This document shows positions 40,110 through 51,080 of a stretch of DNA of 64,000 nucleotides, piece after piece. The translations under genes were made by a program, and so were the position numbers. This stretch comes from Maylandia zebra (lineage: Eukaryota; Chordata; Actinopteri; Cichliformes; Cichlidae): assembly GCF_041146795.1 (NCBI RefSeq), contig NC_135170.1:4702533-4766532 (forward strand). The letters are read 5' to 3'. Numbering within the stretch: position 1 is the first letter of the stretch; every line of letters begins with the position of its first letter. A model generated the notes under the pieces. It was not told the DNA's origin, made no database searches, and was given only the letters and a program-made list of their open reading frames with translations.

Positions 40110-40225
40110 CTGAAAGCACATTATAAGGCTTTACAAAGTAAAAAGGAAAACGACAACCAGAGAGCAAGCGCTTGATGACAGTGGAAAGGAAAAACTCCCG
40201 CAGAACCAGATTCAGGGAGGGGCAT
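40110..40225 (-). repeat. Old L2-like LINE 3' fragment near synaptotagmin exon 1
   Basis: GGAAAGGAAAAACTCCCGCA and GCAGAACCAGATTCAGGGAG correspond to blocks in the younger LINE copies at 48214-49268 and 51081-53335. The fragment is diverged and short. It ends about 250 bases before the first coding synaptotagmin exon. Confidence 0.6.
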
Positions 40226-40476
40226 GAGGGGAAGGAGAAAAATGAAAGCATGCATAGACAAATGCCCTTTAATGACAAGCAGCAGTGGTGTATCAACACA
40301 CAAAGAGAAGGACTGACTGTGACTGAACATGCATCTCTTCTGGTTTTCTGTCTCCTAAATCTGCCGATTTGCAATCCTATCGTCACGCTGCTGTCTCCGT
40401 CAAGTCTTCTTTACGATCAGCTTGGATCCTGTTATTTATTGTTTGTCTGCTTTCCTTTTCTTTTTACAGAGCAACA

Positions 40477-43400
40477 ATGCGACTGGTCAACATGGCTGGA
40501 GTGCGGCTCCGCCGGGCAGCTGAGGAGGAGGAGAAGGAGCGGCCACCCCCTCCACCACCCGTCTCCCACCACCAGTTTAACAGCATGAAGAACAAGTTCT
40601 TTAATGAGCTCACACATCTGCCAAGTGAGCACACGGCTATCTAAACATAACGTTACAGTTTAAGCTGAAAAGAAAAAAATCACAAACTTTCATATTGTAA
40701 ACTTAAGGAAAATGTTAGATGAAATTGTGCATCAGAAAGCAGATCAGGGTATCTGTCTCAGTCTCTTTCATCTCATCATCCTGTCATTCATTTTTCCCAT
40801 TCTGTCTTCTCTCGTTTCTTCGCCGTGTGACCTTTCTGTCCTGCTCTCCAAGATCATAAACTCAAGAGTAAGTTCATCTCACATCTCATGCTGCTGTGTT
40901 TGTCGCACAGAGTCACGTTCTTAAGGTTATTCCAACTCATCCTGGGCGGAACAGCAGACACATGAAAAAAGGCAACTGATAAAATGTTGACCCTAAAAGC
41001 AAGTATTTTATAGAGTCAGTCTTTAAGTTTATTTACTCATCTACAGTTTAGCTAGCTACCGTTTCTTAGAAACAGCAGTGCTTTGAGATAAATGCTCACA
41101 GTAAGAGTGCTAATAATTTGATTTAAACCAGTCAGAGGGCTGAGGGCCACTAAACCTGTTGGAAGCCCAAGAAGCCATGATATTGTGAGCTGATTATGTT
41201 GGATGACACATTAACATTAACACTTTAAAAGCGTTTGACTTTCTGACCTGTGCAGTGTGATCACTCTTTTCTTTTTATGCAGCACTAATCTACATTTCCC
41301 CTTCCTCTCACTCCTTTCTCCAGTGCCCATGTGGGCTGTGGGTGCCATTGTGGTTGTGGTCCTTGCTCTTGTCGGCTGCCTGGGATTCTGCATCTACAAG
41401 AAGTGCTTCAACAAGGGCAAAAAGCCCAAGAAGGCCCGCGAGAGGAAGGGAGGACGAGGACGCAGGAAGAAGGACAAGGAGGGAGAGGAGGGAGAGGAGA
41501 AAAAGGTGAGAAAAGAGGAATTTCTTTTCTTCAAAAAGAAGAAAACCTGCACTACTTGGTAACTCTGCTTAGTTTGGTCTAAAATTCCCTTACTGTGGGT
41601 TGTACAGTAGAGGGGCAACATTGAGACAACCCCCAAAACAGGAATGTTTTTACACGTGGAGGATTTTTACCCCTTATCTTTTATTAGTTTTGCATTTGGC
41701 TACAGTCAGTGTTACCGCTGGTAGCATGAGGCTACATATAATATATAACCCCTCCAGGATGCCACATTAATATATTCCACTGTCAGCGAGTTTGCTGTCT
41801 CTCAAGGGCATGGAGGAGATTCCAGGACACAAACAGATATTCTAGGAGAGCTGGATCAGACTCTAGAGGATCTTTTATTCAGCAGGACCAGAATCTGCTT
41901 CTTTGTGCGAGAAGAACGGGATGAAGACTTCCTGAGCTACGATATGACATCCAGCTGGAAGCTGGTGTGAATGTGTGTGACCAAACACTCAAAAACAGAT
42001 TTCATGAGGGTAGCCTCAGGGCCTCTAGTGGGCCCTCTGCTTATTGTCTGGCACTGTGAACCTGATTTCTATTTGCAATAGAAGACCAGAACTGGCAGGT
42101 CCACCATGGACGTCTATGCCCCACAGATGGTCTGCAGAAGCTGTGGAGAGCATTGTGATGCCTGTAACATTATTCAGCATGACGAATTTGGTGGTGGGTC
42201 AGTGATTGTCTGAGGAAGCGTATCAATGGAGGGACACAGATCTCTACAGGCTATGCAACATTCACCCTAACTGCCACATATTATCACACATTTGCACAGC
42301 TTTTTATGCTTAGCAGCTATTAGGAACAGAAAGAAAGGGAAGCCTAAGGCCCAAGGCTAGCCTAATTTATCCTAAATGGTAGCAGAATGTAGATTTTCTT
42401 TTTTCTTTTTTTTTTTACAATTTTGTGGCTAAGCTATCAGCTGCTGGCTGCAGTATCAAATTTAAAATTAGGAAATGAGGGTGTTATTAGGTATAATTAT
42501 TATTATTGGGATGTGAATCAAGAAAGATCCATGGCTGCATACATCCTCCACCCTCTGCGTGTCAACAGATGGAGTTAGCTGCAGCTCTGGGTTTTCTATC
42601 TGATTGTAATCACTGATTAACTGTTCACAGCTGTTTGGCCTTTATCCAGGTTGAGACTAGTGATGGCTGAAATCACTGCTTAAACTGCACACAACAGCCA
42701 CAGTGCACTAGGGTAAACACAAAAGGAGTCAGAACTGCCAGTACTTTGCTTTTGGGCACTGGAGAATATAGATTATTTCATCAAAGGGTTATATTTTCAT
42801 ACAGACTCCAAACCAGAGTATTATATTTAAATATTTACATTTAAGCCTTCCTTGTTCATTTTCTTTTCCATATTTTAGACATTTTGCAGAATCATGGTGT
42901 GGCATGGTGTGTTAACTTCTATCCAATTTGTGTCTTCCAGGAAGGAGAGGAAGGGAAGGAGGAGGAGGAGAAAGAGTCCTTTGGCAAACTTGAGTACACA
43001 CTGGATTATAACTTCACTGATAATCAGGTACACACACATTTAACCCAATAAAAGAAGGATTTTATGACCTTCATCTAACATCTGTTTCCTCCCTCCTCTT
43101 GCAGCTGATAGTTGGCATCCTCCAGGCTCAGGATCTCCCAGCCATGGACATGGGCGGCACCTCAGACCCCTACGTCAAAGTCTACATGTTGCCAGACAAG
43201 AAAAAGAAATTTGAAACCAAAGTCCAGCGCAAGAACCTCTGCCCTGTGTTTAATGAGACCTTCACCTTTAAGGTTTGAATCACACTGATGATATTATATT
43301 TTTAAATCGCTGAGCACCACCTCATCACTCAACATTGTTAATAATTTTCTTCTTCAGATACCCTACAGTGAACTGGGCGGTCAGACTTTGGTGCTGCAAG

Positions 43401-45870
43401 TTTTTGACTTTGACCGTTTTGGTAAACATGATGTCATCGGTGAAATCAAGATCCCCATGAACTCCATAGACCTCGGCCAGCCAATACATGAATGGCGGGA
43501 TCTGGTTGGAGGAGAAAAAGAGGAGGTAAAGGTGTTTTTCCATCTCCTGGAAACATGATAAATCTAATGGTACATACCGGTTTTGGGCAAGATAACCAAA
43601 TCCCTGTGTTTATTTTTTGTTCCTGACAGCAAGAGAAACTCGGTGATATCTGTATTTCCCTTCGTTATGTCCCCACTGCCGGAAAGTTAACGGTTAACAT
43701 TATGGAAGCCAAGAATCTAAAGAAGATGGATGTTGGAGGACTGTCAGGTGAACACACATACTCGTACTTGTGCTTGTTAAAGACTCTGGAGAGCTCTGCT
43801 AACTGATTATCCTGATGTCATGTCTCTCTCTCAGATCCCTTCGTTAAGGTAGTTCTTCAACACAACGGCAAACGAATCAAAAAGAAGAAGACGTCAGTCA
43901 AGCAAAACACACTGAATCCTTACTTCAATGAGAGCTTCAGCTTCGAGATCCCGTTCTCCCAGATCCAGGTTTGTATGCATCACAGTTTGACCCCGTCATA
44001 TTTAGACCAGAGAGTTGCATCAATGGACAGGGCTTAAATTGTGCAACGTTTTTTCCTGTGGTTGCATTCAGCTTGTGCACTATTTTATTTTAGGAGGCCT
44101 GAAACAGAGGCTGTTAGAAATACTGCTGTGCCAGGTTTAGGCTGAAAATTCCAGCACTGTGTTTGAATGAGAAGAAACACAAACATCTGGAAAACGTGCC
44201 CCCATGTTTGCCTCTCGATTGGCTCTTGAAACTCAAAAGAATAAAGGCAACATTTTTACCTAGCTCGTATAGATTTTGTGATTTCATCAATCAATCAATC
44301 AATCAATCAAAATTTATTTATATAGCACATTTTTAAGACCGAAGTACACCAAAGTGCTTTCCAGTAAAATCGCAGTACAAATAAAATCACACTAAAATAT
44401 AAATTACAAATATATAAAATATAAGATAATTACATAATCTAAATACAGAGCCAGATGTAAATTACCCTAATTCGCCTTAAATGCCAGATCAAACAAATAC
44501 GTTTTTAAACGTGATTTAAAAGACTGAATGGAATCTGACGCGCGAATATGAAGAGGGAGAGTATTCCATAGCCTGGGTGCAGCAACGGCAAAGGCACGGT
44601 CTCCTCCTTGGTTGCACCAAGAGCAGTTGGCCCGATGATCTTAGTGCTCTCTGAGGGCTGTACAGACAGAGGAGATCAGCTAAGTAGTCAGGTGCCATAT
44701 TGTTTAAAATTTTATAAGTAAACAATAGAATTTTAAAATCAAATTTCATCTTGTGCTTCTTGCAGAGATTTTCCTTTAGTCTTGCCCCAACTTCCTCTAA
44801 TGATACTCATGCCACAGTTTTAATATGTTGTATAATTTGCAAAGTTCACATATGCCCGGTATGTTATATAGTTTTACAGCAGACTGAGCAGAGAAAACAC
44901 TGAAATAATATAGGTTTAAATTTCAAATGAATCCGTTTGATTTAGCCTTCTCAGAAGACCAGTCACTACATGTATCAACCCTTTAAAGCTGGAACCATGT
45001 AATAATTTAAATAAAAAAAAATAGTGTTTATCAAACCGTCTGAGAATTAAAAAGAAAAAAAGTTAAATTACAAATATTATTTCATATAGTTTTAATTTGT
45101 ATCATAATTGCAACATGGAGCATTTTTGCAATTTGTTGCTTAAAAAGTATTTTTTTTTTGGGGGGGCAGGACGTCTCACTGATGATGATTATGCTTACAC
45201 TAGGTGTTAAGAGGTTAAATTATAAATGTGAAAGTACTACCAAAGTATTCCAGAGGGACGCGACAAGACAATGATCCAAATCTACAACAGGATGGCTGAA
45301 AAGAAAAAGAATGAAGGTGTTGCAATGACCAGTCAGTATCAACCTGATCGACATGCTGTGGCAGGACTTTAAGAGAGGTGTACACAAACAAAAGCCCTCA
45401 AGCTTCAGTGACTTGAAGCAAGATTGTTGAAGAGTGGGTTAAAAATTAAGTAATTATTGCTAAAGGTGAGTCTACAAGCCACTGAATCATGGATCGTACC
45501 TAGTGAGTCCTGTTAAAACTTTCTTTTTCATAGGTCTGCATTACCCAGTAGCTAAACCTGACCAACCATCATAACCTGAGTTTACTCAAAAGCTTTACAA
45601 TAACATCACTCAACTTGGAATAAAGGTGCACACCTGACCCTCATCTGTCTCCTCACACAGAAACTTCAGGTGCTGATCACCGTATATGACTATGACAAGC
45701 TGGGCAGCAACGATGCCATCGGCAAGTGCTGGATTGGCTACGGCGCGTCAGGCGTCGGGCTGCGCCACTGGTCAGACATGCTGGCCAATCCTAGGCGTCC
45801 TGTGGCCCAGTGGCATACGCTGCTGCCCGAGGAGGAGGTGGATGCTGCTCTGAAGGCCCCCATCCGCTAA
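40477..45870 (+). CDS. Synaptotagmin, syt1/2/5/8 group (complete, 8 coding exons)
   Basis: Exons 40477-40624, 41324-41505, 42941-43027, 43105-43272, 43358-43525, 43630-43747, 43835-43968 and 45661-45870 (TAA) join in phase to 404 residues. Layout: short N-terminus with six prolines (23-28), one transmembrane helix (about 53-74), Cys/Lys border (KKCFNKGKK), charged Lys/Glu linker, C2A (about 140-251) and C2B (about 266-395). All ten calcium-binding aspartates are present: D154, D160, D212, D214, D220 and D285, D291, D345, D347, D353. The C2B polybasic strip (KRIKKKKTS) and [12 protein letters not shown] are intact. Role: vesicle calcium sensor for SNARE-driven exocytosis. The N-terminus differs from syt1 and syt2; syt5 or fish syt8 are the likely names, unresolved. 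A splice acceptor just before the ATG (exon from 40470) implies upstream non-coding exons. Confidence 0.95.
44289..44742 (-). mobile_element. L2-like LINE 3' fragment in the last synaptotagmin intron
   Basis: The minus strand encodes [20 protein letters not shown] and [17 protein letters not shown], the C-terminal tail of L2-like ORF2 proteins. The 3' tail is a (TGAT)n repeat (44289-44312). Flanked by an 8-bp duplication ATTTCATC (44281-44288, 44743-44750). Confidence 0.85.
45255..45445 (+). pseudogene. Decayed Tc1-like transposase end in the same intron
   Basis: GACAATGATCCAAATC corresponds to the DNDPK block. ATCGACATGCTGTGGCAGGA then AAGAGAGGTGTACAC corresponds to the region after the catalytic Glu (ENLW...LK...H). 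A near-frame EEWVK end follows. Stops throughout; an old relic. Confidence 0.55.
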
Positions 45871-47090
45871 AGACGCTCACATAGTAACTTACACATGTGT
45901 ACAGCATCATAGCAGGGTGTTTGTTTCAATAATAAACCAAACGCCTGTAGAGTTTTATAACTTGATGCATTTTTAACCATATTTCAGTTTTAAACGTAAT
46001 TCCTTTTGTAACATAACTTCGGGATGTCATTGTATGACTGCGTGTTATACTGAGTGCATCCTATAGAGATGCTTACAAACATATTAACATATTAACTGCA
46101 CACTTCCTCTGAATGGCTCACAAAGTATAAATTAAAGAGCCACAACACAGTTTAACTTTTTGCTTCCATAAAGCTGGAGGACTAACAAAACTGCATCATC
46201 TAAGATTTTAACTGAGCTTCAAGGCAAAACTCTCCTACTCTTTGTTATCTATTGACCGTTTTATCATTAAGCTTTATGCTGACTTATGTAGTCAAATCCT
46301 GTCTTCAGGTTAATTCTGATTGTCTTCTTTAGTATTAGTATAATTATGCAGCAGTTAACGTTGCTTTTCTGGTACTCTGCCTGGTTAATAGAGTTCTCCA
46401 AAATACTACTACATTTCCTAGAAACCCTGCTTCTCCTGCTTTTCGATTGATTTTTATGACCAGCAACAGCCCAGTCTTATACTACATTAGCATGGCCACT
46501 AGCAGGTTTAAGTGCAAGGATGCTAATCTGTTAGCAGATTTCCTGCCTCAAAGTTCTGTTTAATGAAGTTTTATACAACAACATTGGGTCTAATGACTGA
46601 GGTTGAAGCGCTGAACATTATAGAATTTAGGAGAAATGTGAAATATTGCTGTTAACATTTAGTAGTTAAAAATGTTAAAAATGTGGTTTTGTTAGTTTCT
46701 TACAGTACAAATAGACCAAATAGCAAAAACTAGCCTACCGAGCCTGTGGCTGTCAGTTCTCGTTGTTGTATCGTCCCAGAGGAGCAAAACGGAAAAACCA
46801 GAGGACCTCTGAGCTCATGTGTGAATCTTCTTCTCAAATTTCTATTCCTTATTTTGTCCCATGAATTTATCTTCATGGCTTCTGTTTTCAACACAACGTA
46901 AAACTTTTCAATGAAAGTGATGAAATTTGTTGTATCTAGTGTTCCATGTTTTACTTCTTATTTATCTTTCTCTTTGTGGTTCCTTCTCTGTTTGTGTGTA
47001 TAAACTGTATAAAGAAAGATGTTTTCATTTTCATTGCATATAATGTGACTGTAAATAAATAGCTGAATAAATGTTTCCAAACAATGACAA
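45871..47090 (+). other. Synaptotagmin 3' UTR (inferred)
   Basis: No frame or repeat seen. AATAAA signals occur at 45931-45936, 47054-47059 and 47066-47071. The last pair is followed by ATGTATTTATTTATTATGTG, so the transcript probably has short and long 3' ends (about 80 and 1200 bases). Signals seen; use inferred. Confidence 0.5.
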
Positions 47091-47206
47091 ATGTATTTAT
47101 TTATTATGTGTCAGATTGGAAAATGTAACATATAATACTGCACATTAGAGGTTTTACTGAACTTAAAATTACCAGCACTGAAAGTGGAGTCTATTTCTCT
47201 GCCCAA

Positions 47207-47208
<2 letters not shown>

Positions 47209-47297
<89 letters not shown>
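47209..47297. repeat. (TG)n microsatellite, about 89 bp
   Basis: Uninterrupted TG repeat. The open frames of Cys-Val and Thr-His repeats across it are artefacts. Confidence 0.95.
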
Positions 47298-47300
<3 letters not shown>

Positions 47301-48135
47301 GATTCAATGAGGCGAGTGAAAGACTGGATTAACACTGTGTCCTTTTTAGTCCTTGCCTCACACAATGAGCCAAACATGTGAGGGAGGCATTAGAGAGAGG
47401 CACAGGGTGTCACAGGAAAGGAAAATGCACCCTCCATCGCCCATACAAGACAACCCTTCACACCAAGGAGTATTAACCTGACACATTTTATTGTAAACCA
47501 TTTCTTAGTCTTTTTTTATTTATTTATTTATTTTACATCGCCCATAATCAGTGTGTTAACTCATTTTGAAAATCAGTGGATGTGCTGGTACTGATGCAGG
47601 GACATTAACTGAATGTGTAAGTTTAATTAAATTCAGACCAACACTGTTGGACATTTACCAATTCTAGTTAACTGCAGACGGACAGATGGATGTCTCAACA
47701 TGCCATAAACTTGCAGGTCCTTCGGCCAGATGAGCAGGAAAAACAACAAAAAACATTTTGAGGTTTTGAGGAAGAATCCAAAAGAAAATTTGTGTTTGTT
47801 TGAATTTGAAAAAGTATTCATTAAACTTCTTTTTCTTTTACCCTTAACAGACAGTAAAATGATAATGAGAAAAGTTACAATATTTAGGATCAGTTTTTAA
47901 ATGTGGATGCTTATTACAAAGTTGGATCTGATGTGTGTAAAAACTGTTACATTCTAATGTTAATAGAGCAGGTGGGGTCATATCCTGCTGCACATACTGC
48001 TTGGTTTGGTTTACATGTGTTAGGTTTACTATTCAGTGGGTTTAGGGACCAAATCTATATGGTTAGGTTTACAAAAAAATGAAGTTCGGGTTTATTCTCG
48101 CGGAATTAGAGATAAGAGTACTGCATGCGTCACAG
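47298..48135. other. Intergenic, nothing recognised
   Basis: AT-rich, with a short TTTATTTATTTATT run near 47517. No coding or repeat structure identified. Confidence 0.5.
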
Positions 48136-49480
48136 CAGTGGTCCCCAACCCGGCCCGGTCGTTTGGTACCGGGCAGCGAGAGTTGAGGCTCGGGTGTGAA
48201 ATTAATGGTTTTTCAATTCAATTCAATTTTGTCTATATAGCGCCAAATCACAACAACAGTTGCCTCAAGGTGCTTCATATTGTACAGCAGATCGTACAAT
48301 AATAGATACAGAGAAAAACCCAACAATCATATGACCCCCTATGAGCAAGCACTTTGGCAACAGTGGGAAGGAAAAACTCCCTTTTAACAGGAAGAAACCT
48401 CCGGCAGAACCAGGCTCAGGGAGGGGCGGGGCCATCTGCTGCGACCGGTTGGGGTGAGAGAAGGAAGACAGGATAAAGACATGCTGTGGAAGAGAGACAG
48501 AGATTAATAACAAGTGTGTTTCAGTGCAGAGAGGTCTATTAACACATGCTGAGTGAGAAAGGTGACTGGAAAGGAAAAACTCAATGCATCATGGGAATCC
48601 CCCAGCAGTCTACACCTATTGCAGCATAACTAAGGGAGGATTCAGGGTCACCTGGTCCAGCCCTAACTATATGCTTTAGCAAAAAGGAAAGTTTGAAGCC
48701 TAATCTTGAAAGTAGAGATAGTGTCTGTCTCCTGAATCCAAACTGGAAGCTGGTTCCACAGAAGAGGGGCCTGAAAACTGAAGGCTCTGCCTCCCATTCT
48801 ACTTTTAAATACTCTAGGAACAACAAGTAGGCCTGCAGAGCGAGAGCGAAGTGCTCTAATAGGGTGATATGGTACTACAAGGTCATTAAGATAAGATGGG
48901 GCCTGATTATTTAAGACCTTGTATGTGAGGAGCAGGATTTTGAATCCTGGATTTAACAGGAAGCCAAAACAGGAGAAATATGCTCTCTCTTTCTAGTCCC
49001 TGTCAGGACTCTTGCTGCAGCATTTTGGATTAGCTGAAGGCTTTTCAGGGAGTTTTTTGGACATCCTGATAATAATGAATTACAGTCGTCCATCCTGATA
49101 ATAATGAATTGCAGTCGTCCAGCCTGGAAGTAATAAATGCATGAACTAGTTTTTCAGCGTCACTCTGAGACAGGATATTTCTAATTTTAGAGATGTTGCG
49201 CAAATGGAAGAAAGCAGTCTTACATATTTGTTTAATATGTGCATTGAAGGACATGTCCTGGTCAAACGTGGTTTTTATGGTTTGTATCGGTTTTTAGCGG
49301 GGGTTTAACTGTTTTTATCATTAACTCAGTTTCCCTGGGTCTTTTCCCATGTGTTATGAATAAATCTTTTTTTTGTTTTATACTGGTTTTATATTGTTGT
49401 ATTTATCCGCGACACCTTAAAGGCCGGTCAGTGAAAACATTATCGGACATAAACTGGTCCATGGCGCAAAAAAGGTTGGG
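48136..49480. mobile_element. hAT-type MITE interrupted by a LINE
   Basis: The left end CAGTGGTCCCCAACCC and the right part ACTGGTCCATGGCGCAAAAA match the solo MITE at 54863-55254 in order (TCGTTTGGTACCG, GCTCGGGTGTGA, TTTATCCGCGA). The far right terminus stops at GGTTGGG and lacks the last eight bases, so this copy is damaged. The LINE at 48214-49268 splits it. Confidence 0.75.
48214..49268 (-). mobile_element. 5'-truncated L2-like LINE (copy A)
   Basis: The minus strand encodes the ORF2 C-terminus (MSFNAHIKQICKTAFFHL, ISKIRNILSQSDAEKLVHAF, SRLDDCNSLLSG) and then the 3' UTR, ending in an AATTGAATTG-type tail at 48214. An 8-bp duplication TGGTTTTT flanks it (48206-48213, 49269-49276). A 28-bp block (TCCTGATAATAATGAATT...CGTCCA) is duplicated in tandem at 49064-49119. 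Confidence 0.88.
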
Positions 49481-51080
49481 CTAAAGGATAAACTGCAGGT
49501 ATCTGTAACAGATAACAGCAGAAACATTGGCTAAACAGAAGTATTCAACAGAGCACATAAAATGTTGTAAGTCACCAGAACATATATTTTGCTATCACTT
49601 ATTAGCTATAGAATAATAAAACAATATATAACTGATAAATATATTGATTTTAAAAAGTTATACAATCGACTAAATAAGTTTAAATGAAAAACTGCCGTGC
49701 AGTCCTCTGCTTCCATGGCAGTGCAGTGCCACTATAGTCCACCTGAGGGAGCATGTTGCTTTGCTTTGATTTTAGACTGCTTCTGAAATCGCTGCAATCA
49801 TTGCAACTCAAAAGCCGGATCAACCAGATATGGTGCAACTCTACAAAGTCACATTTCAAACTGACCTGTGACACATGCCAGTTGGATTTGTACTGATAAT
49901 TGCTGGGCCAATTACACTACAATGCACAAGTGTCTTTATGCCTGTTTTCCTTCAGGCTCTTTCCAAGAAAAACATTTATAATGTCTAGGTGACAGTGTTC
50001 TGCCATTTTCCCACAGCAGCACCTCTAATGAACACACGATTTAGTTGCAGCTTGTATCAAACAGAATCCCCAGTCAACAGTGAATTATACTTATTTTATG
50101 TTAGCTTAAATATATAAAAAAATGTAATAATCGTTCATGTTATGATGCGTTTGTACCTGCTGTTGCTTGTCCTTTCAGGTTGTGCAATGCTGTGTTCTGG
50201 GTTTCTTGTTAGTTTTATAGGCAGCTCAGATAAAGGCTTGTCATGTGAAACACTAATTATGATAAAGCTTCAAACATTACTAACTGTTGGGAAATATTTC
50301 AGTATGGAAAACATGTTGATTTTTGCAGAAGTGTTGTGTTTTCCTTCTTTGAGACATGCCACATTGCTACCAATCCGGTGCTCTACCCTGTGCCGCACAG
50401 ACTGACTCTTCAACCTCTAACGCTGTGGTGTAACCCTGAACACGACCCTGAAACCTAATCTTACAATCATGCTTCTTTTGTATGTAGTTTTTGTTCCCTT
50501 TGAATATTTTCTCTCAAGTGTTGTCAAGGGGATTAAAAAAATAAAAACGGTAAATTATTAAGCATTGTATGTCAAAAGGTAAGTTTGATGTTAACTCTCT
50601 GGTGGCTGGTTCTTCAGCTGCTGCTATTTTGCACAGTGTGCACCAACTACTTACCTCCGTCCAGGAGGTTATGTTTTTGTTAACGTTTGCATGTGTGCAT
50701 GTGATGACGACTGTGTTTAGACTGTTCCTTCCCATAACTTCCCAAGTGTGGTGTGTTCTGTCAGTGTCTACAAAGTATCATATAACGATCTAAAATTAAC
50801 TGATGTGAAGGTCAAACTGATAATAATGCCACTGTGATGGACCAACCAGTAAAGCAAAATTAGACACAGATTAAAGTCCATAAAAAGTTTTTATTTAACC
50901 CAAAAATCAAACTTTAAATTATACAAAAAAATCTTAATTCTGGGCCCATAAAAGAGGTCAAAGTAACAGAGCTCTACTCAAAAGCTGGCAACAAACAAAC
51001 TGACCCACTTAAATGAGACCAAGGGGAAACTTAAACAGTGTGTGATCAGCCCACAAAGACAAATAGGCTAGACACAAAAA
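49481..51080. other. Intergenic, nothing recognised
   Basis: Short frames only (87 codons at most, 50142-50405), without known domains. No repeat ends identified. Confidence 0.45.

Noticed and set aside
41810-42270. Gene-like text in a synaptotagmin intron (for example CTGGAAGCTGGTGTGAATGT)
   Set aside because: Possibly an old transposon relic, but no diagnostic motif could be fixed and stops occur in all frames.
47111-47381. Frames spanning the (TG)n repeat
   Set aside because: Cys-Val or Thr-His dipeptide repeats only.
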